Notes under the pieces: model-generated
The model's input: only the letters and a program-made list of their open reading frames with translations
Database searches by the model: none
What the model was told of the DNA's origin: nothing
Source: Azotimanducus sp965199815
Lineage (GTDB): Bacteria; Pseudomonadota; Gammaproteobacteria; Pseudomonadales; Azotimanducaceae
NCBI GenBank assembly: GCA_965199815.1
Contig: CBDATE010000033.1
Coordinates: 186,001 to 250,000 of the forward strand
DNA: 64,000 nt
Direction of reading: 5' to 3'
Position numbers and translations under genes: made by a program
Shown here: positions 9,126-18,014 of the stretch, one piece after another
Layout: each line of letters opens with the position of its first letter
Position numbering within the stretch: the stretch's first letter is position 1

Positions 9126-9476
9126 TTGAACACACAGCACATCCACGCACAGGAAATTCAATTGTCGGCACGCGCCGCGGGCAAGGTGCGTGAGTTGATC
9201 GAACTGGAGGGAAATCACAGCCTCAAACTGCGGGTGTTTGTTTCGGGCGGTGGCTGCTCCGGCTTCTCCTACGGGTTCACCTTCGACGAGCAGGCCGAGC
9301 CGGACGATGCCATTGTCGACGAGGGACAGGTGCAGCTGTTGGTCGATTCGCTCAGCTTCCCCTACCTGTCCGGGGCAAGAATCGATTATCTGGAGGACTT
9401 GCAGGGGTCGAGATTCGTCGTGGAAAACCCGAATGCCGAGACCACCTGCGGCTGCGGTAATTCATTCTCGATTTGA
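9126..9476 (+). CDS. erpA: iron-sulfur cluster insertion protein ErpA
   Basis: A-type carrier that delivers Fe-S clusters to targets such as IspG/IspH. The 116-residue HesB-like protein has the three cluster cysteines in place: C44 in SGGGCSGF and C108/C110 in TTCGCGNSF near the C-terminus. It starts with TTG, preceded by AAGGA at a spacing of about 10 bases. Gene order erpA, anmK, M23 peptidase, tyrS matches Pseudomonas. Confidence 0.95.
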   Translation: MNTQHIHAQEIQLSARAAGKVRELIELEGNHSLKLRVFVSGGGCSGFSYGFTFDEQAEPDDAIVDEGQVQLLVDSLSFPYLSGARIDYLEDLQGSRFVVENPNAETTCGCGNSFSI

Positions 9477-9504
9477 CGCAGTGACTCTGGCGGCCCAAGG
9501 ATAC

Positions 9505-10698
9505 TCAAGGGTAGTACACGCCGCCAAGAACGCGGTCTGCGACCGCGCCCGTGACTGATGCCCGCGAAGAAGGGATGCCGGCCAGGGTGCACATGGCGAA
9601 CCAGGCAAAGGCAGCGGCCTCGACGAAGTCGCCATCAACGCCAAGCTGCTCGCAGGGTTCAATCACAAGCTCGGAGCGCTGGCGCAGACGTTTGACAAGC
9701 TCCGAATTATGGCGTCCGCCGCCACACAGGATCATGCGCGTGGCACGTGGTGCCCACTGACGCACAGCATTGATAATCGAGCATGCTGTCAGTTCGGTGA
9801 GCGTGGACTGAACGACTTGCGCATCAATGGTCATGCCGGTCATCGCATGGCCGAGCCAGTCCGGATGGAAATACTCACGACCTGTGGATTTGGGGGGTGG
9901 TTCGGCGAAGTATGGATCGGAAAGCAGGCGTGACAGGAGCCCTGCGTGTGGTGCCTGGCCTTGCGCCCATGCGCCGCAAGTATCCTGCTTGTGTCCGAGG
10001 CGGGCCCGAATCCAGGCATCGAGCAATGCATTCCCGGGACCTGTGTCAAAGCCGGTGATGCGGGTATCTTCCGTGCTCGGTGGCAGGCAGGTGATGTTGG
10101 CAATGCCTCCGATGTTGAGTACGACGCGATATTCATCGGCAGAGCGGAACAGCAGTTCGTGATACGCGGGTACCAGAGGCGCGCCCTGACCGCCTGCCGC
10201 CATGTCGCGTCTGCGAAAATCTGCCACCACGGGTCGCCCGACGATTTCCGCGATACAGTTGGGGTCACCGATTTGTAGCGTGAATTGCCCACCTGCTGCC
10301 GGGCGATGACGTACCGTCTGGCCGTGACAGCCGATGGCGGTCACACTCTGCGGGTCGATCTCGCCTGAATTCAGGAAGGATCCGATCGCCTCGCCGATGG
10401 CGATTCCGAGCAGGCGATCAGTCTCCCCAAGCAGTTCGATTGAGCTTTCATCTGGCGACATCAAGCGGAAAATACGCTCGCTGAGGTCTGGCTCGAGCGC
10501 CAGGGTTTCGGCGCGCAGAACCTTCGGACGCGATTGCTCGCAGGAAGTCCGCGCAAACTCGACCAGGGCCATGTCAAGGCCATCTGCACTTGTCCCGGAC
10601 ATGATGCCGAGGATGCGCGTTGTCGAAGAACCGATGATTGGGCTGCCTGGCGCGGGTGATGAGGTTGGCGAAGGCAGCAAGGACCGGCTAATTGGCAC
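9505..10698 (-). CDS. anmK: anhydro-N-acetylmuramic acid kinase
   Basis: Recycles peptidoglycan by phosphorylating and opening 1,6-anhydroMurNAc to MurNAc-6-phosphate. Diagnostic motifs are ILGIMSGTSADGLDMAL (ATP-binding loop), IGCHGQTVRH, VVADFRRRDMAAGGQGAPLV with the catalytic aspartate, NIGGIANIT, and FDTGPGNALLDAW. The start is uncertain: a GTG at 10698 overlaps the upstream peptidase stop by 11 bases and gives about 397 residues; TTG at 10680 would be closer to family length (about 370). Confidence 0.93.
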   Translation of the reverse strand: MPISRSLLPSPTSSPAPGSPIIGSSTTRILGIMSGTSADGLDMALVEFARTSCEQSRPKVLRAETLALEPDLSERIFRLMSPDESSIELLGETDRLLGIAIGEAIGSFLNSGEIDPQSVTAIGCHGQTVRHRPAAGGQFTLQIGDPNCIAEIVGRPVVADFRRRDMAAGGQGAPLVPAYHELLFRSADEYRVVLNIGGIANITCLPPSTEDTRITGFDTGPGNALLDAWIRARLGHKQDTCGAWAQGQAPHAGLLSRLLSDPYFAEPPPKSTGREYFHPDWLGHAMTGMTIDAQVVQSTLTELTACSIINAVRQWAPRATRMILCGGGRHNSELVKRLRQRSELVIEPCEQLGVDGDFVEAAAFAWFAMCTLAGIPSSRASVTGAVADRVLGGVYYP

Positions 10699-12079
10699 CG
10701 ACAACCGAGATGCCGGCATCAAAGCTGTCGAGCTGGGCGCGTAGCGGGGCGGTCTGGGCAATGAATCGGGGCAATTCGGCATCAACAATCGACGAGTCAC
10801 GCACGACTTCGACCTTGCGCGGGTCCATATGGCGACCATCCTGAATGAATTCGTAATGCAGGTGTGGGCCAGTGGACCAGCCGGTTGAGCCAACATAGCC
10901 TATGACATCCCCCTGGGATACCCGCGTACCGGGTTTGATGCCACGGGCGAAGCGCGACAGGTGCAGATAGCGGGTTTCAATCTGGTTTTCGTGCTGAATC
11001 TCTATGTAGTTGCCGGATGATGCGCGGCGATTTACGGTCTTTACCCTGCCTCGCCCGGCGGCTTTGACGGGTGTCCCCGTCGGAGCCGCATAGTCCACGC
11101 CCAGATGGGCGCGCACCCGGTTGAAGAGTGGGTGCATGCGCTTGTGGCTGAAGCCGGAACTCACTCTGGTAAAGTCAACCGGCGCACGCAGGAAGGCACC
11201 GCGCAGATTCTTGCCGTCCGGGGTGTAGTACGCCTTTTCTCCGTGCTCATCCACATAGCGAACTGCGGTGTGCGGTGTGCCGAGATTGACAAATCGAGCG
11301 GCAAGAATATCGCCGTTGCGATGGAACTTGCCTTCAAGGTATTCCGACTCATACAGGAGTTCGAAGGAATCACCGACGCGCACATCAAGTACGAAGTCAA
11401 TATCCCAGCGGAAAATATTGGCAAGACGCAGAATGATGTCGTCACCGAGGCCGCCACGCTGTCCGGCGACAAACAGATTCTTGATGATGTTTTCGGAAAC
11501 ATGGGATACGCGCACTTCCGGCTCGATCTGTTCTACATGCAACTGGAATCTGTTCTGATCTGCCTGTCGCGTCCACTCGATGGAGTTGGCGGCATCTCGC
11601 TCGATGCGCAGCGCTTCGAGCCCGCCCTGGTCGTTGACGCTGATCTCTACCCACTGGCCGGGAAATACGCGTCGCAGTTCGCTGGTCTGTTCTCCCTGAT
11701 GCAGCAGGGTTTGCAGCTCTCCCCGCGCGACACCACTCTTGTCGAGGAGGGATGAAATACTGTCGCCTGGGCCAACTCTGAGGCGCCTGGTGGTATGTTC
11801 CGGGGTGGACTCTTCAGGCGTGAGCGCAACTGCATCAGGGTGCGACGGGACAAGCGCTGCTTGCGTCCCTCGAGTATCAGGAGCCTCGCCGGGAGGGCCT
11901 TGCAGCTGGCTCTCCGGCATGGCATTGGCATCCTGGGAAATAGGGAGGTACGAGACAATCAGGATCAAGATCGGGAGGCTGAACAGAAAACACGTGCAAA
12001 AAGTGCCGAAGGGTGAGCCAACAAGTGCTCGCAAACGGGGCAATGAACAGGTCAGGGAAGCAGTCAGGTTGCGCAGCAT
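10688..12079 (-). CDS. M23-family peptidoglycan endopeptidase
   Basis: Periplasmic, membrane-anchored zinc metallopeptidase of the MepM/NlpD type that cuts peptidoglycan cross-links for cell-wall growth. It has an N-terminal membrane helix (FLFSLPILILIVSYLP, about residues 35-50), a LysM/OapA-like binding region (RLRVGPGDSISSLLDKSGV), an intermediate domain, and a C-terminal LytM domain with HLGVDYAAPTGTPV and GPHLHYEF, which contain the zinc ligands. All ligands are present, so it should be active. I start at MLRNLTAS; a longer in-frame extension to 12235 is unlikely. Divergent from tyrS. Confidence 0.92.
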   Translation of the reverse strand: MLRNLTASLTCSLPRLRALVGSPFGTFCTCFLFSLPILILIVSYLPISQDANAMPESQLQGPPGEAPDTRGTQAALVPSHPDAVALTPEESTPEHTTRRLRVGPGDSISSLLDKSGVARGELQTLLHQGEQTSELRRVFPGQWVEISVNDQGGLEALRIERDAANSIEWTRQADQNRFQLHVEQIEPEVRVSHVSENIIKNLFVAGQRGGLGDDIILRLANIFRWDIDFVLDVRVGDSFELLYESEYLEGKFHRNGDILAARFVNLGTPHTAVRYVDEHGEKAYYTPDGKNLRGAFLRAPVDFTRVSSGFSHKRMHPLFNRVRAHLGVDYAAPTGTPVKAAGRGRVKTVNRRASSGNYIEIQHENQIETRYLHLSRFARGIKPGTRVSQGDVIGYVGSTGWSTGPHLHYEFIQDGRHMDPRKVEVVRDSSIVDAELPRFIAQTAPLRAQLDSFDAGISVVGAN

Positions 12080-12214
12080 CGACTTATACTGGGTAGCTTC
12101 GCTGCTTGCTGCTTGTTCGCTGCTTGCGCGAAGGGGATGCTGGAGGTGGACATATTCGCCGCTGCGTGTGTGTCTGAACTGATCTTTTGCACTTGCGCTT
12201 GAAATTACACGGAC

Positions 12215-12244
12215 TTGCCAAGCGACAATTCGCAATTTTATTAT
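12215..12244 (+). promoter_or_regulatory. candidate tyrS promoter
   Basis: TTGCCA (12215-12220) and TATTAT (12239-12244) are 18 bases apart in an AT-rich stretch within the 270-base gap between the M23 peptidase and tyrS. This is a good sigma70 match; nothing else stands out in the gap. Confidence 0.45.
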
Positions 12245-12349
12245 ATTTTCGTCACAAAATGACCGAATTCGATGCAGGTGGTTGTCATGAAGCCCGGCAT
12301 CGACAATATGCGGTGAATGTCATGGGCTCTCACAGTTGGTGAAAATCGA

Positions 12350-13636
12350 ATGAATTCCGGCTTGCTTCAGGAACTTGAACTTCGCGGACTGATCTCGCAG
12401 ATATCGCACCCGCAGTCGTTTGCGAGCTGGGTCGAAAGCGGTTCGCGTACGCTCTATTGCGGTTTCGACCCCACTGCCGGAAGTCTGCATATCGGACATC
12501 TGTTGCCGGTACTCATGTTGCGTCGCTTCCAGCTCCATGGTCATCGTCCGCTCCTGTTGGTTGGCGGTGCCACTGGCCTCATTGGTGACCCGTCCTTCAA
12601 GGACACCGAGCGGTCGCTTGTTGCCCGCGAGCTGGTGGAAGAATGGAAGGCAGCGCTGGCCAGACAGCTTGCCACTTTCGTGGATTTTGATTCGGGCAGG
12701 AATTCGGCGCTGCTGGCGGACAACCTGACCTGGACGGAACCGCTTGATGTCATCAGCTTCCTGCGTGATGTGGGCAAGCATTTTTCAGTCAATACCATGT
12801 TGCAGAAGGAATCGGTGCGCGCGCGACTCGAGCGCGAAGGCGAGGGGCTGTCCTTCACCGAATTCAGCTACATGCTTCTGCAAGCCTTCGATTTCCTTGA
12901 ACTGGCGCGACGCCATGAGTGTTCGTTACAGATCGGAGGCAATGATCAATGGGGCAATATCACGCTTGGAGTCGAGCTGATCAGGCGCGAGCTCGGACGC
13001 CAGGCATTCGCGCTCACCCTGCCGCTGCTGACGCGCTCGGACGGACGAAAGTTCGGCAAGACCGAAGCTGGCTCTGTCTGGCTTGATGCCAGGCTCACTT
13101 CGCCCTACAGCCTGTATCAATACTGGTTGAACGTGACTGATGCGGATGTGCCGGGATACCTGCGCGCTTTCACCTTTCTCGATGCAACTGTGCTCGCCGA
13201 GCTAGCGCGGGAAACCGCGCAGCATCCCGAGCGTCGCCAGGCGCAGCGCCAACTCGCCGAAGAAGTGACCAGGCTGGTGCACGGTGATGCTGCGCTCGCA
13301 TCGGCCGAGCGCATCACGCGCGCCCTGTTTCATGGCTCGCTTGCGGAACTCGAGGAGGCGGATTGTGCGCAACTCGCCCTTGATGGTGTGCCGAGCGCTG
13401 AAATCGCCCATCAGGGAACGACCCTCGCCGATGCCATGGTGCTCACCGGACTGGCCAAATCGAAAGGTGATGCGAGGCGCCAGGCGGCTGCGGGCGGTGT
13501 GAGTCTGAATGGTGTGCAGGGCAACCGGGATGCGTCTCTCGAACTCGCACCCGCTGATGCGCTCTTTGGGCGCTTCCACCTCATTCGGCGCGGCAAGAAA
13601 TCCTGGGGCATGGTGAGTTACCGCGCTCATGATTGA
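12350..13636 (+). CDS. tyrS: tyrosyl-tRNA synthetase
   Basis: Class I synthetase that charges tRNA-Tyr. The 428-residue protein has the HIGH motif as LHIGHLLPVL, a KFGKT form of KMSKS (GRKFGKTEAGSVW), the tyrosine-binding region FLELARRHECSLQIGGNDQW, and a C-terminal S4 RNA-binding domain (AKSKGDARRQAAAGGVSLNG). The ATG at 12350 is preceded by GGTGA; an upstream ATG at 12317 adds 11 residues and is less likely. Confidence 0.97.
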   Translation: MNSGLLQELELRGLISQISHPQSFASWVESGSRTLYCGFDPTAGSLHIGHLLPVLMLRRFQLHGHRPLLLVGGATGLIGDPSFKDTERSLVARELVEEWKAALARQLATFVDFDSGRNSALLADNLTWTEPLDVISFLRDVGKHFSVNTMLQKESVRARLEREGEGLSFTEFSYMLLQAFDFLELARRHECSLQIGGNDQWGNITLGVELIRRELGRQAFALTLPLLTRSDGRKFGKTEAGSVWLDARLTSPYSLYQYWLNVTDADVPGYLRAFTFLDATVLAELARETAQHPERRQAQRQLAEEVTRLVHGDAALASAERITRALFHGSLAELEEADCAQLALDGVPSAEIAHQGTTLADAMVLTGLAKSKGDARRQAAAGGVSLNGVQGNRDASLELAPADALFGRFHLIRRGKKSWGMVSYRAHD

Positions 13637-13656
13637 GACGCTGGACGCGAGTCCCG

Positions 13657-14847
13657 TTATCCCAGGGCACCACAGGCGCGCAGGTCGTCAATCTGCGCGG
13701 GCTGATAGCCGAACTCTCGTAGTATCTGTGCGCTGTGCTCGCCGAGTGCGGGGCAGGGGCGACCGAGCGGAAGCTGTTGGGTGTCAAATCTCGCCGGATG
13801 CCGCACCTGCCGAATGCTGCCCATAAGCGCATGTCGGGTAACGGCCACGCTCGCGTTGGCGGTGATTTGTGGCTGCGCCAGTGCCTCCTCCCGGGACAGG
13901 CATTTGGCCGCAGGCACATCCGATGATGTCAGACGCGCCACCACCTCATCTACTGTCAGGGCATCCAGAGCTTCCTGCAGGATGGTCTGATACAGATCGA
14001 TATTGCGCATCACGGCCTCGGGAGTGGAGAAGCGCTCATCCTGCCCGAGGTCGGCAAGCCCCAGCGCCCGGTAGAAATTGCCGAGTTGCGCCGGTGTCAC
14101 CGGCGTGGTGACAAACGCGCCGTCCTTCGCTTGCGTCACCTGGATGCTCTCGGAAAGCAGAGGCTGGGCCTCGACATCCTCGTCAAGCAGGGTATGGTTC
14201 ATGAAGCCGTCCGGGAACATGAAAAACAGCCCGGCATCCAGCATCGAGAGGTCAATGTGCTGACCCTTGCCTGTGCGGGTCCGTTGCAGCAGCGCGGCAG
14301 TGATGGCCTGCGCTGCGTGACAGGCCGTAATCTTGTCGCAGATGAGGTTGCGTACAAGCTGTGGACTCTCGATTCCCTGAACTACCGTGTAGCCTGCCTG
14401 TGCCTGCACGACCGGGTCGTAGGCCGGTGCGTTCCCGAGTGGCCCCTCGAGGCCGAACCCGGTGATGGCCAGGAATACGAGGTTCGGGTTGGCCGCGCGC
14501 AAGGCATCACTGCCGAGACCGAGTTTGTCCATGACCCCGGGCCGATAGTTGGTCACCAGCACATCCACTTCGCCTGCCAGGGTTCTGGCGACTTCTGCTC
14601 CCTGTGGACTCTTCAGATCGAGCGCGAGCGATTCCTTGCCGCGGTTGCAATTGGCGAAGAGGCCAGATATGCCGCCCTTGGATGAACCCAGGTGCCGCAT
14701 GATATCGCCCGTGCCGGGAGGTTCTATCTTGATGACACGCGCCCCCTGATCGGCGAGCACCATACTTGCCAGAGATGCAGTGATCATGGTGGAGAATTCC
14801 ACAATCGTGAATCCTTGCAAAGGTAATTGCAGTTCCGCGTTGTTCAT
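13657..14847 (-). CDS. CaiB/BaiF class III CoA transferase
   Basis: Transfers CoA between acyl groups through an aspartyl-CoA anhydride. The 396-residue protein shows the family fold: GFTIVEFSTMITASLASMVL, ADQGARVIKIEPPGTGD, SLALDLKSPQG, and the probable catalytic Asp171 in NLICDKITACHA. The substrate is not evident. Its start overlaps the nadE stop by 4 bases on the same strand, so the two are cotranscribed although their functions have no obvious link. Confidence 0.92.
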   Translation of the reverse strand: MNNAELQLPLQGFTIVEFSTMITASLASMVLADQGARVIKIEPPGTGDIMRHLGSSKGGISGLFANCNRGKESLALDLKSPQGAEVARTLAGEVDVLVTNYRPGVMDKLGLGSDALRAANPNLVFLAITGFGLEGPLGNAPAYDPVVQAQAGYTVVQGIESPQLVRNLICDKITACHAAQAITAALLQRTRTGKGQHIDLSMLDAGLFFMFPDGFMNHTLLDEDVEAQPLLSESIQVTQAKDGAFVTTPVTPAQLGNFYRALGLADLGQDERFSTPEAVMRNIDLYQTILQEALDALTVDEVVARLTSSDVPAAKCLSREEALAQPQITANASVAVTRHALMGSIRQVRHPARFDTQQLPLGRPCPALGEHSAQILREFGYQPAQIDDLRACGALG

Positions 14848-16769
14848 GGGTGAGGCTCCCTCAAACTCCTGGTATGTGGGCTGGCTTCATCCGGCATTCG
14901 CCAGTCGCCTCTGGGAGACAGACTGATGCTGCCGATCTTTGCGCCTGGCGGCAGGGTGGTGCGCTTGTATTGCTGGGAAAAGAAGCGCTGACGAAAGACC
15001 TCGAGCCAGTGTCGTATCTCGTCCGCTGACCAGACACCGGCAAAGCTCCGCTCGGCGAGCGCCTGAATTCTGGTTGGCGAGAATCCATGGCGCATGCAGT
15101 GGTACAGAAAGAAGTCGTGTAATTCAAAGGGGCCGACGAGTGCTTCCGTCAGCTGTCCCACACTGCCATCGTCTCGCGGCGCGGTAAGCTCGGGGCTAAT
15201 CGGCGTGTCTATGACCCTCGAGAGCACGGACTTGAGCGAGGCATCGGCCTGATGCCGGGCGTAGTACTGGATCAGGTGCTTGACAAGCGTCTTGGGTACC
15301 GAGGTATTCACGGCGTAGCTCGCCATGTGGTCGGCGTTGAAGGTGCACCAGCCGAGCGCGAGTTCCGAGAGATCTCCTGTGCCCACGACCAGTCCATCTA
15401 CCTTGCCGGCATAGTCGAAGAGAATCTGTGTACGCTCACGCGCCTGTGCGTTCTCGAATACGAGGTCCTGATTGCCTGTGTGCTCTATGGCTGCAAGGTG
15501 TTGGGCGACGGCATCGTGTATGGGGATGTTGGTGACCGCAATATCAATGGCCGCGGCGAGTTGCGTGATCGTTTCCCGCGTGTGTGCGCTGGTTCCGGGT
15601 CCAGGCATACTGATGAGCGTCAGGTTTTGCCGGTCGCGGTCGAGGATGGTCAGAGCCTCGAGACACACCAGCAGTGCCAGCGTCGAATCCAGCCCGCCCG
15701 AGATGCCAAGGACGAGGCGCGCCATGCCGGTCGCGTACAGGCGCCGGGCAAGTCCCGTGGCCTGAATCATCAGAATCTCTTCGGCTCGCTCTGCGAGGTC
15801 AGCGCCTTGCGGCACGAAGGGTGTTCGTGAGTAGGTGCGGGTGATATCGGCAAGTGCTGCGGCGGGTACCCCGGTGGTTACGTGCCGGTAGCCTCGGGGC
15901 CTGGCAGCGCCAGCGAAGGTGGCGTTGCGCGCGCGGTCGTGCCGCAGCAGCTGCCAATCGAAGTCGGCAAGCAAATGCGTTCCCGACAACCTGAATCTTT
16001 CCGATTCTCCAAGGAGCAGGCCGTTCTCCGCCGCCAGCAGGTGTCCGCCGAACACCAGATCCTTGCTCGATTCACTGGGGCCGCTCGATGCATAGAGCAG
16101 CCCGCAGATGCGGCTGGCGCTGGCCATGCGCACGAGGTCCAGACGATAGGCGCGCTTGGCGACAAGTTCGGGGCTCGCAGACAGGTTCAGGATGAATTCG
16201 GCACCGGCGAGTGCGTGGCGATTGCCGGGTGGATCCGAGATCCACAGGTCCTCGCAGACTTCAATGGCGAAGGCGCTGTCTGCGAGCGAGAAGACCTGTT
16301 CCGGGCAGATGTGAAATTCGCCCAGGCTGGCATGCGTCACGCGCACATCAACGCCCTGTCCGGAGGCGAACCAGCGCTTCTCGTAGAACTCTGACGAATT
16401 GGGGATGGCTTGCTTCGGGACAGCGCCCAGAAGCCTGCCCTTGTAGAGCACCAGTGCGCAATTCATGAGGCGACCATCGGCGAGCATCCAGGGTGCCCCA
16501 AGTACCAGGATGCTCGGCAGATCCTGCAGGCGGTGTGCAAGCCAGACGAGCGCGGACTCCACATCTTCGTGCAACGACCTTTGCAGGAACAGGTCTTCGC
16601 AGGAATAGCCGGTGAGCGAGAGCTCGGGAAACAGCACCAGCGAGGCTCCCTCGGCGCTCGAGGCCTCGGCGACTTCGGCGTGGGTGCGGGCATTCGCGGC
16701 TGCATTCGCAATCTCGACCCGAGGCGAAGCAGCGGCCAGGCGGAGATATCCGAGTTCTGCGTAGTCCAT
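14844..16769 (-). CDS. nadE: glutamine-dependent NAD(+) synthetase
   Basis: Amidates nicotinate adenine dinucleotide to NAD using glutamine. The 641-residue two-domain form is seen: an N-terminal nitrilase-type glutaminase with Glu in LFPELSLTGYSCED, Lys in AVPKQAIPN and Cys in IEVCEDLWISDP, then a C-terminal adenylating domain with the ATP-pyrophosphatase loop LGISGGLDSTLAL and GTGDLSELALGW. It is preceded by the 16.8-19.0 kb four-gene cluster with only 9 bases between, so it may share that transcript. Confidence 0.96.
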   Translation of the reverse strand: MDYAELGYLRLAAASPRVEIANAAANARTHAEVAEASSAEGASLVLFPELSLTGYSCEDLFLQRSLHEDVESALVWLAHRLQDLPSILVLGAPWMLADGRLMNCALVLYKGRLLGAVPKQAIPNSSEFYEKRWFASGQGVDVRVTHASLGEFHICPEQVFSLADSAFAIEVCEDLWISDPPGNRHALAGAEFILNLSASPELVAKRAYRLDLVRMASASRICGLLYASSGPSESSKDLVFGGHLLAAENGLLLGESERFRLSGTHLLADFDWQLLRHDRARNATFAGAARPRGYRHVTTGVPAAALADITRTYSRTPFVPQGADLAERAEEILMIQATGLARRLYATGMARLVLGISGGLDSTLALLVCLEALTILDRDRQNLTLISMPGPGTSAHTRETITQLAAAIDIAVTNIPIHDAVAQHLAAIEHTGNQDLVFENAQARERTQILFDYAGKVDGLVVGTGDLSELALGWCTFNADHMASYAVNTSVPKTLVKHLIQYYARHQADASLKSVLSRVIDTPISPELTAPRDDGSVGQLTEALVGPFELHDFFLYHCMRHGFSPTRIQALAERSFAGVWSADEIRHWLEVFRQRFFSQQYKRTTLPPGAKIGSISLSPRGDWRMPDEASPHTRSLREPHP

Positions 16770-16778
16770 GATGTTCGG

Positions 16779-17063
16779 TTATGGGGTGTTGGGGGGGTGA
16801 GCCTTGCCGTTGTGAGGTTCGATGGCGGGGTGCATGTCGGTGACACACCTTGAAATGAGGTCGCCCACCAACTGAGCCTGATCGGAATCACCTGGCGGCA
16901 GCCCAAGGACTTCTGCGTGGGATGGGTCGGCCGGGAAGTCGTCCGTTGGTCTGTGTGCGCGCAGACAGAAACTCCCTCCTTCCGGTGTTCCGTTGGCGCG
17001 AATCATGCTCGGCTTCACGTAACGGACAAAATTGTCCGCTTGTGGGAGATTCGTGTCCTTCAT
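16779..17063 (-). CDS. small hypothetical protein of the protease cluster
   Basis: A 94-residue protein with no domain I can name. The N-terminal half (DNFVRYVKPSMIRANGTPEG, SFCLRAHRPTDD) looks structured and is followed by a charged, proline-rich end. Its ATG overlaps the previous gene's stop in an ATGA junction, so translation is coupled. The coding region contains a perfect 7-base inverted repeat, CGGACAA/TTGTCCG, near 17021-17040. Function unknown. Confidence 0.6.
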   Translation of the reverse strand: MKDTNLPQADNFVRYVKPSMIRANGTPEGGSFCLRAHRPTDDFPADPSHAEVLGLPPGDSDQAQLVGDLISRCVTDMHPAIEPHNGKAHPPNTP

Positions 17064-17488
17064 TCGCTGAGTAGGGAGTTCAATTGAAAGCTCGCGAGCT
17101 GCTGTTTGATTGCTGGTAACGAGTCGCGCCCTGCGACCCTCGAAATGGGCCCTCCGGATTCGCGCTGCCTGAAAATCACGTACTGCACAATCCCTCCGCC
17201 AAGGAACTGCAACCCTAAATGCGATTCCCCGTCATCGTCCCAGATCGCCCTCAAATTGCCGTTGTCCGGAAGCACCAGATCGCCTTGCCGCAATCCCGGC
17301 TCTGATCGAACAAATTGCCAGAAGTCGGATTGCGAGTCAGGGTTCAGGGCGAATCCGTCGAGATTCGCCTCTTGTTGCAGGTACGTGATGCGTGACTGGT
17401 ATGCGTCAAGTTGGCTTTGTTCGACAGGAATTTCCCCTGTTAGCGAACATCCAGCAACGCCCTGTGCGCCTGCCAGTGCTGCTGTCAT
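17060..17488 (-). CDS. hypothetical protein of the protease cluster
   Basis: A 142-residue protein. The central part (FWQFVRSEPGLRQGDLVLPD, GNLRAIWDDDGESHLGLQFL, GGGIVQYVIF) looks like a compact beta-rich domain conserved enough to be real, but I cannot give it a function. The N-terminus reads MTAALAGAQGVAGCSL, where VAGC resembles a lipobox, yet there are no basic residues and little hydrophobic length, so I doubt it is a lipoprotein. ATGA overlaps join it to the gene on each side. Confidence 0.65.
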   Translation of the reverse strand: MTAALAGAQGVAGCSLTGEIPVEQSQLDAYQSRITYLQQEANLDGFALNPDSQSDFWQFVRSEPGLRQGDLVLPDNGNLRAIWDDDGESHLGLQFLGGGIVQYVIFRQRESGGPISRVAGRDSLPAIKQQLASFQLNSLLSE

Positions 17489-17985
17489 GGGGTGCTCTCA
17501 TCTGCCGAGAGGGGAACAATGAGTACAAGCCCATCGGCACCTGCGCTGCCGTCCTTCCCTTCCTGGAATCCATCGCCGCCGTCGCCAGCTACACCGATCC
17601 GGATTTCGAAGCAGTCACTGTCAGACAAGTCGTCAAGCTTTACTATCTGAACCTCGCCGGGAAATCCCTTGCCGCCTTTTCCGCCGGGCAGGGTGATGCG
17701 GCCTTCAAGTTCTGCTGGGGCTGCACCGTCTCCGCCGATGCCTCCATTCCCATGGCGACATCCCCTGCCGTCTCCGCTGATCGGTTGTCCCTTGTCCAAT
17801 CCGCCGCCGTTGCCGCCGCCACCTCCATCTCCGCCCGCCGCAGCGTAGGTTTGATCCCGGTGTCTGACTATGGTGGGGCCGCCGCCACCTGCCGCACCAC
17901 GAATGATCAGCAGGCCAGCCGTCTCTTTCCATGGCCAAATGAAGGAGCCTGTTTCTTCCATGCGGGCGAATCTCTGGTCAGGCAT
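17485..17985 (-). CDS. glycine-rich protein
   Basis: A 166-residue protein dominated by glycine: after FIWPWKETAGLLIIRGAAGG comes a long stretch of GG-rich segments with interspersed Asp, then a more regular end (GEVQIVKLDDLSDSDCFEIR, GADGLVLIVPL). The pattern resembles glycine-rich domains of phage tail-tip and secreted proteins, which tend to form polyglycine-II sheets. I start at MPDQRFARMEE, which has GGAAG 9 bases upstream; an in-frame ATG at 18033 overlapping the protease stop is the alternative. Function unknown; the tight overlap with its neighbours implies a joint role. Confidence 0.65.
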   Translation of the reverse strand: MPDQRFARMEETGSFIWPWKETAGLLIIRGAAGGGGPTIVRHRDQTYAAAGGDGGGGGNGGGLDKGQPISGDGRGCRHGNGGIGGDGAAPAELEGRITLPGGKGGKGFPGEVQIVKLDDLSDSDCFEIRIGVAGDGGDGFQEGKDGSAGADGLVLIVPLSADESTP

Positions 17986-18014
17986 GTGACGTGTCTTCCA
18001 TGCACATATGCAGG

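Noticed and set aside
17060..17488. Lipoprotein assignment for the 142-residue protein
   Set aside because: VAGC resembles a lipobox but the leader has no basic residue and a weak hydrophobic stretch.
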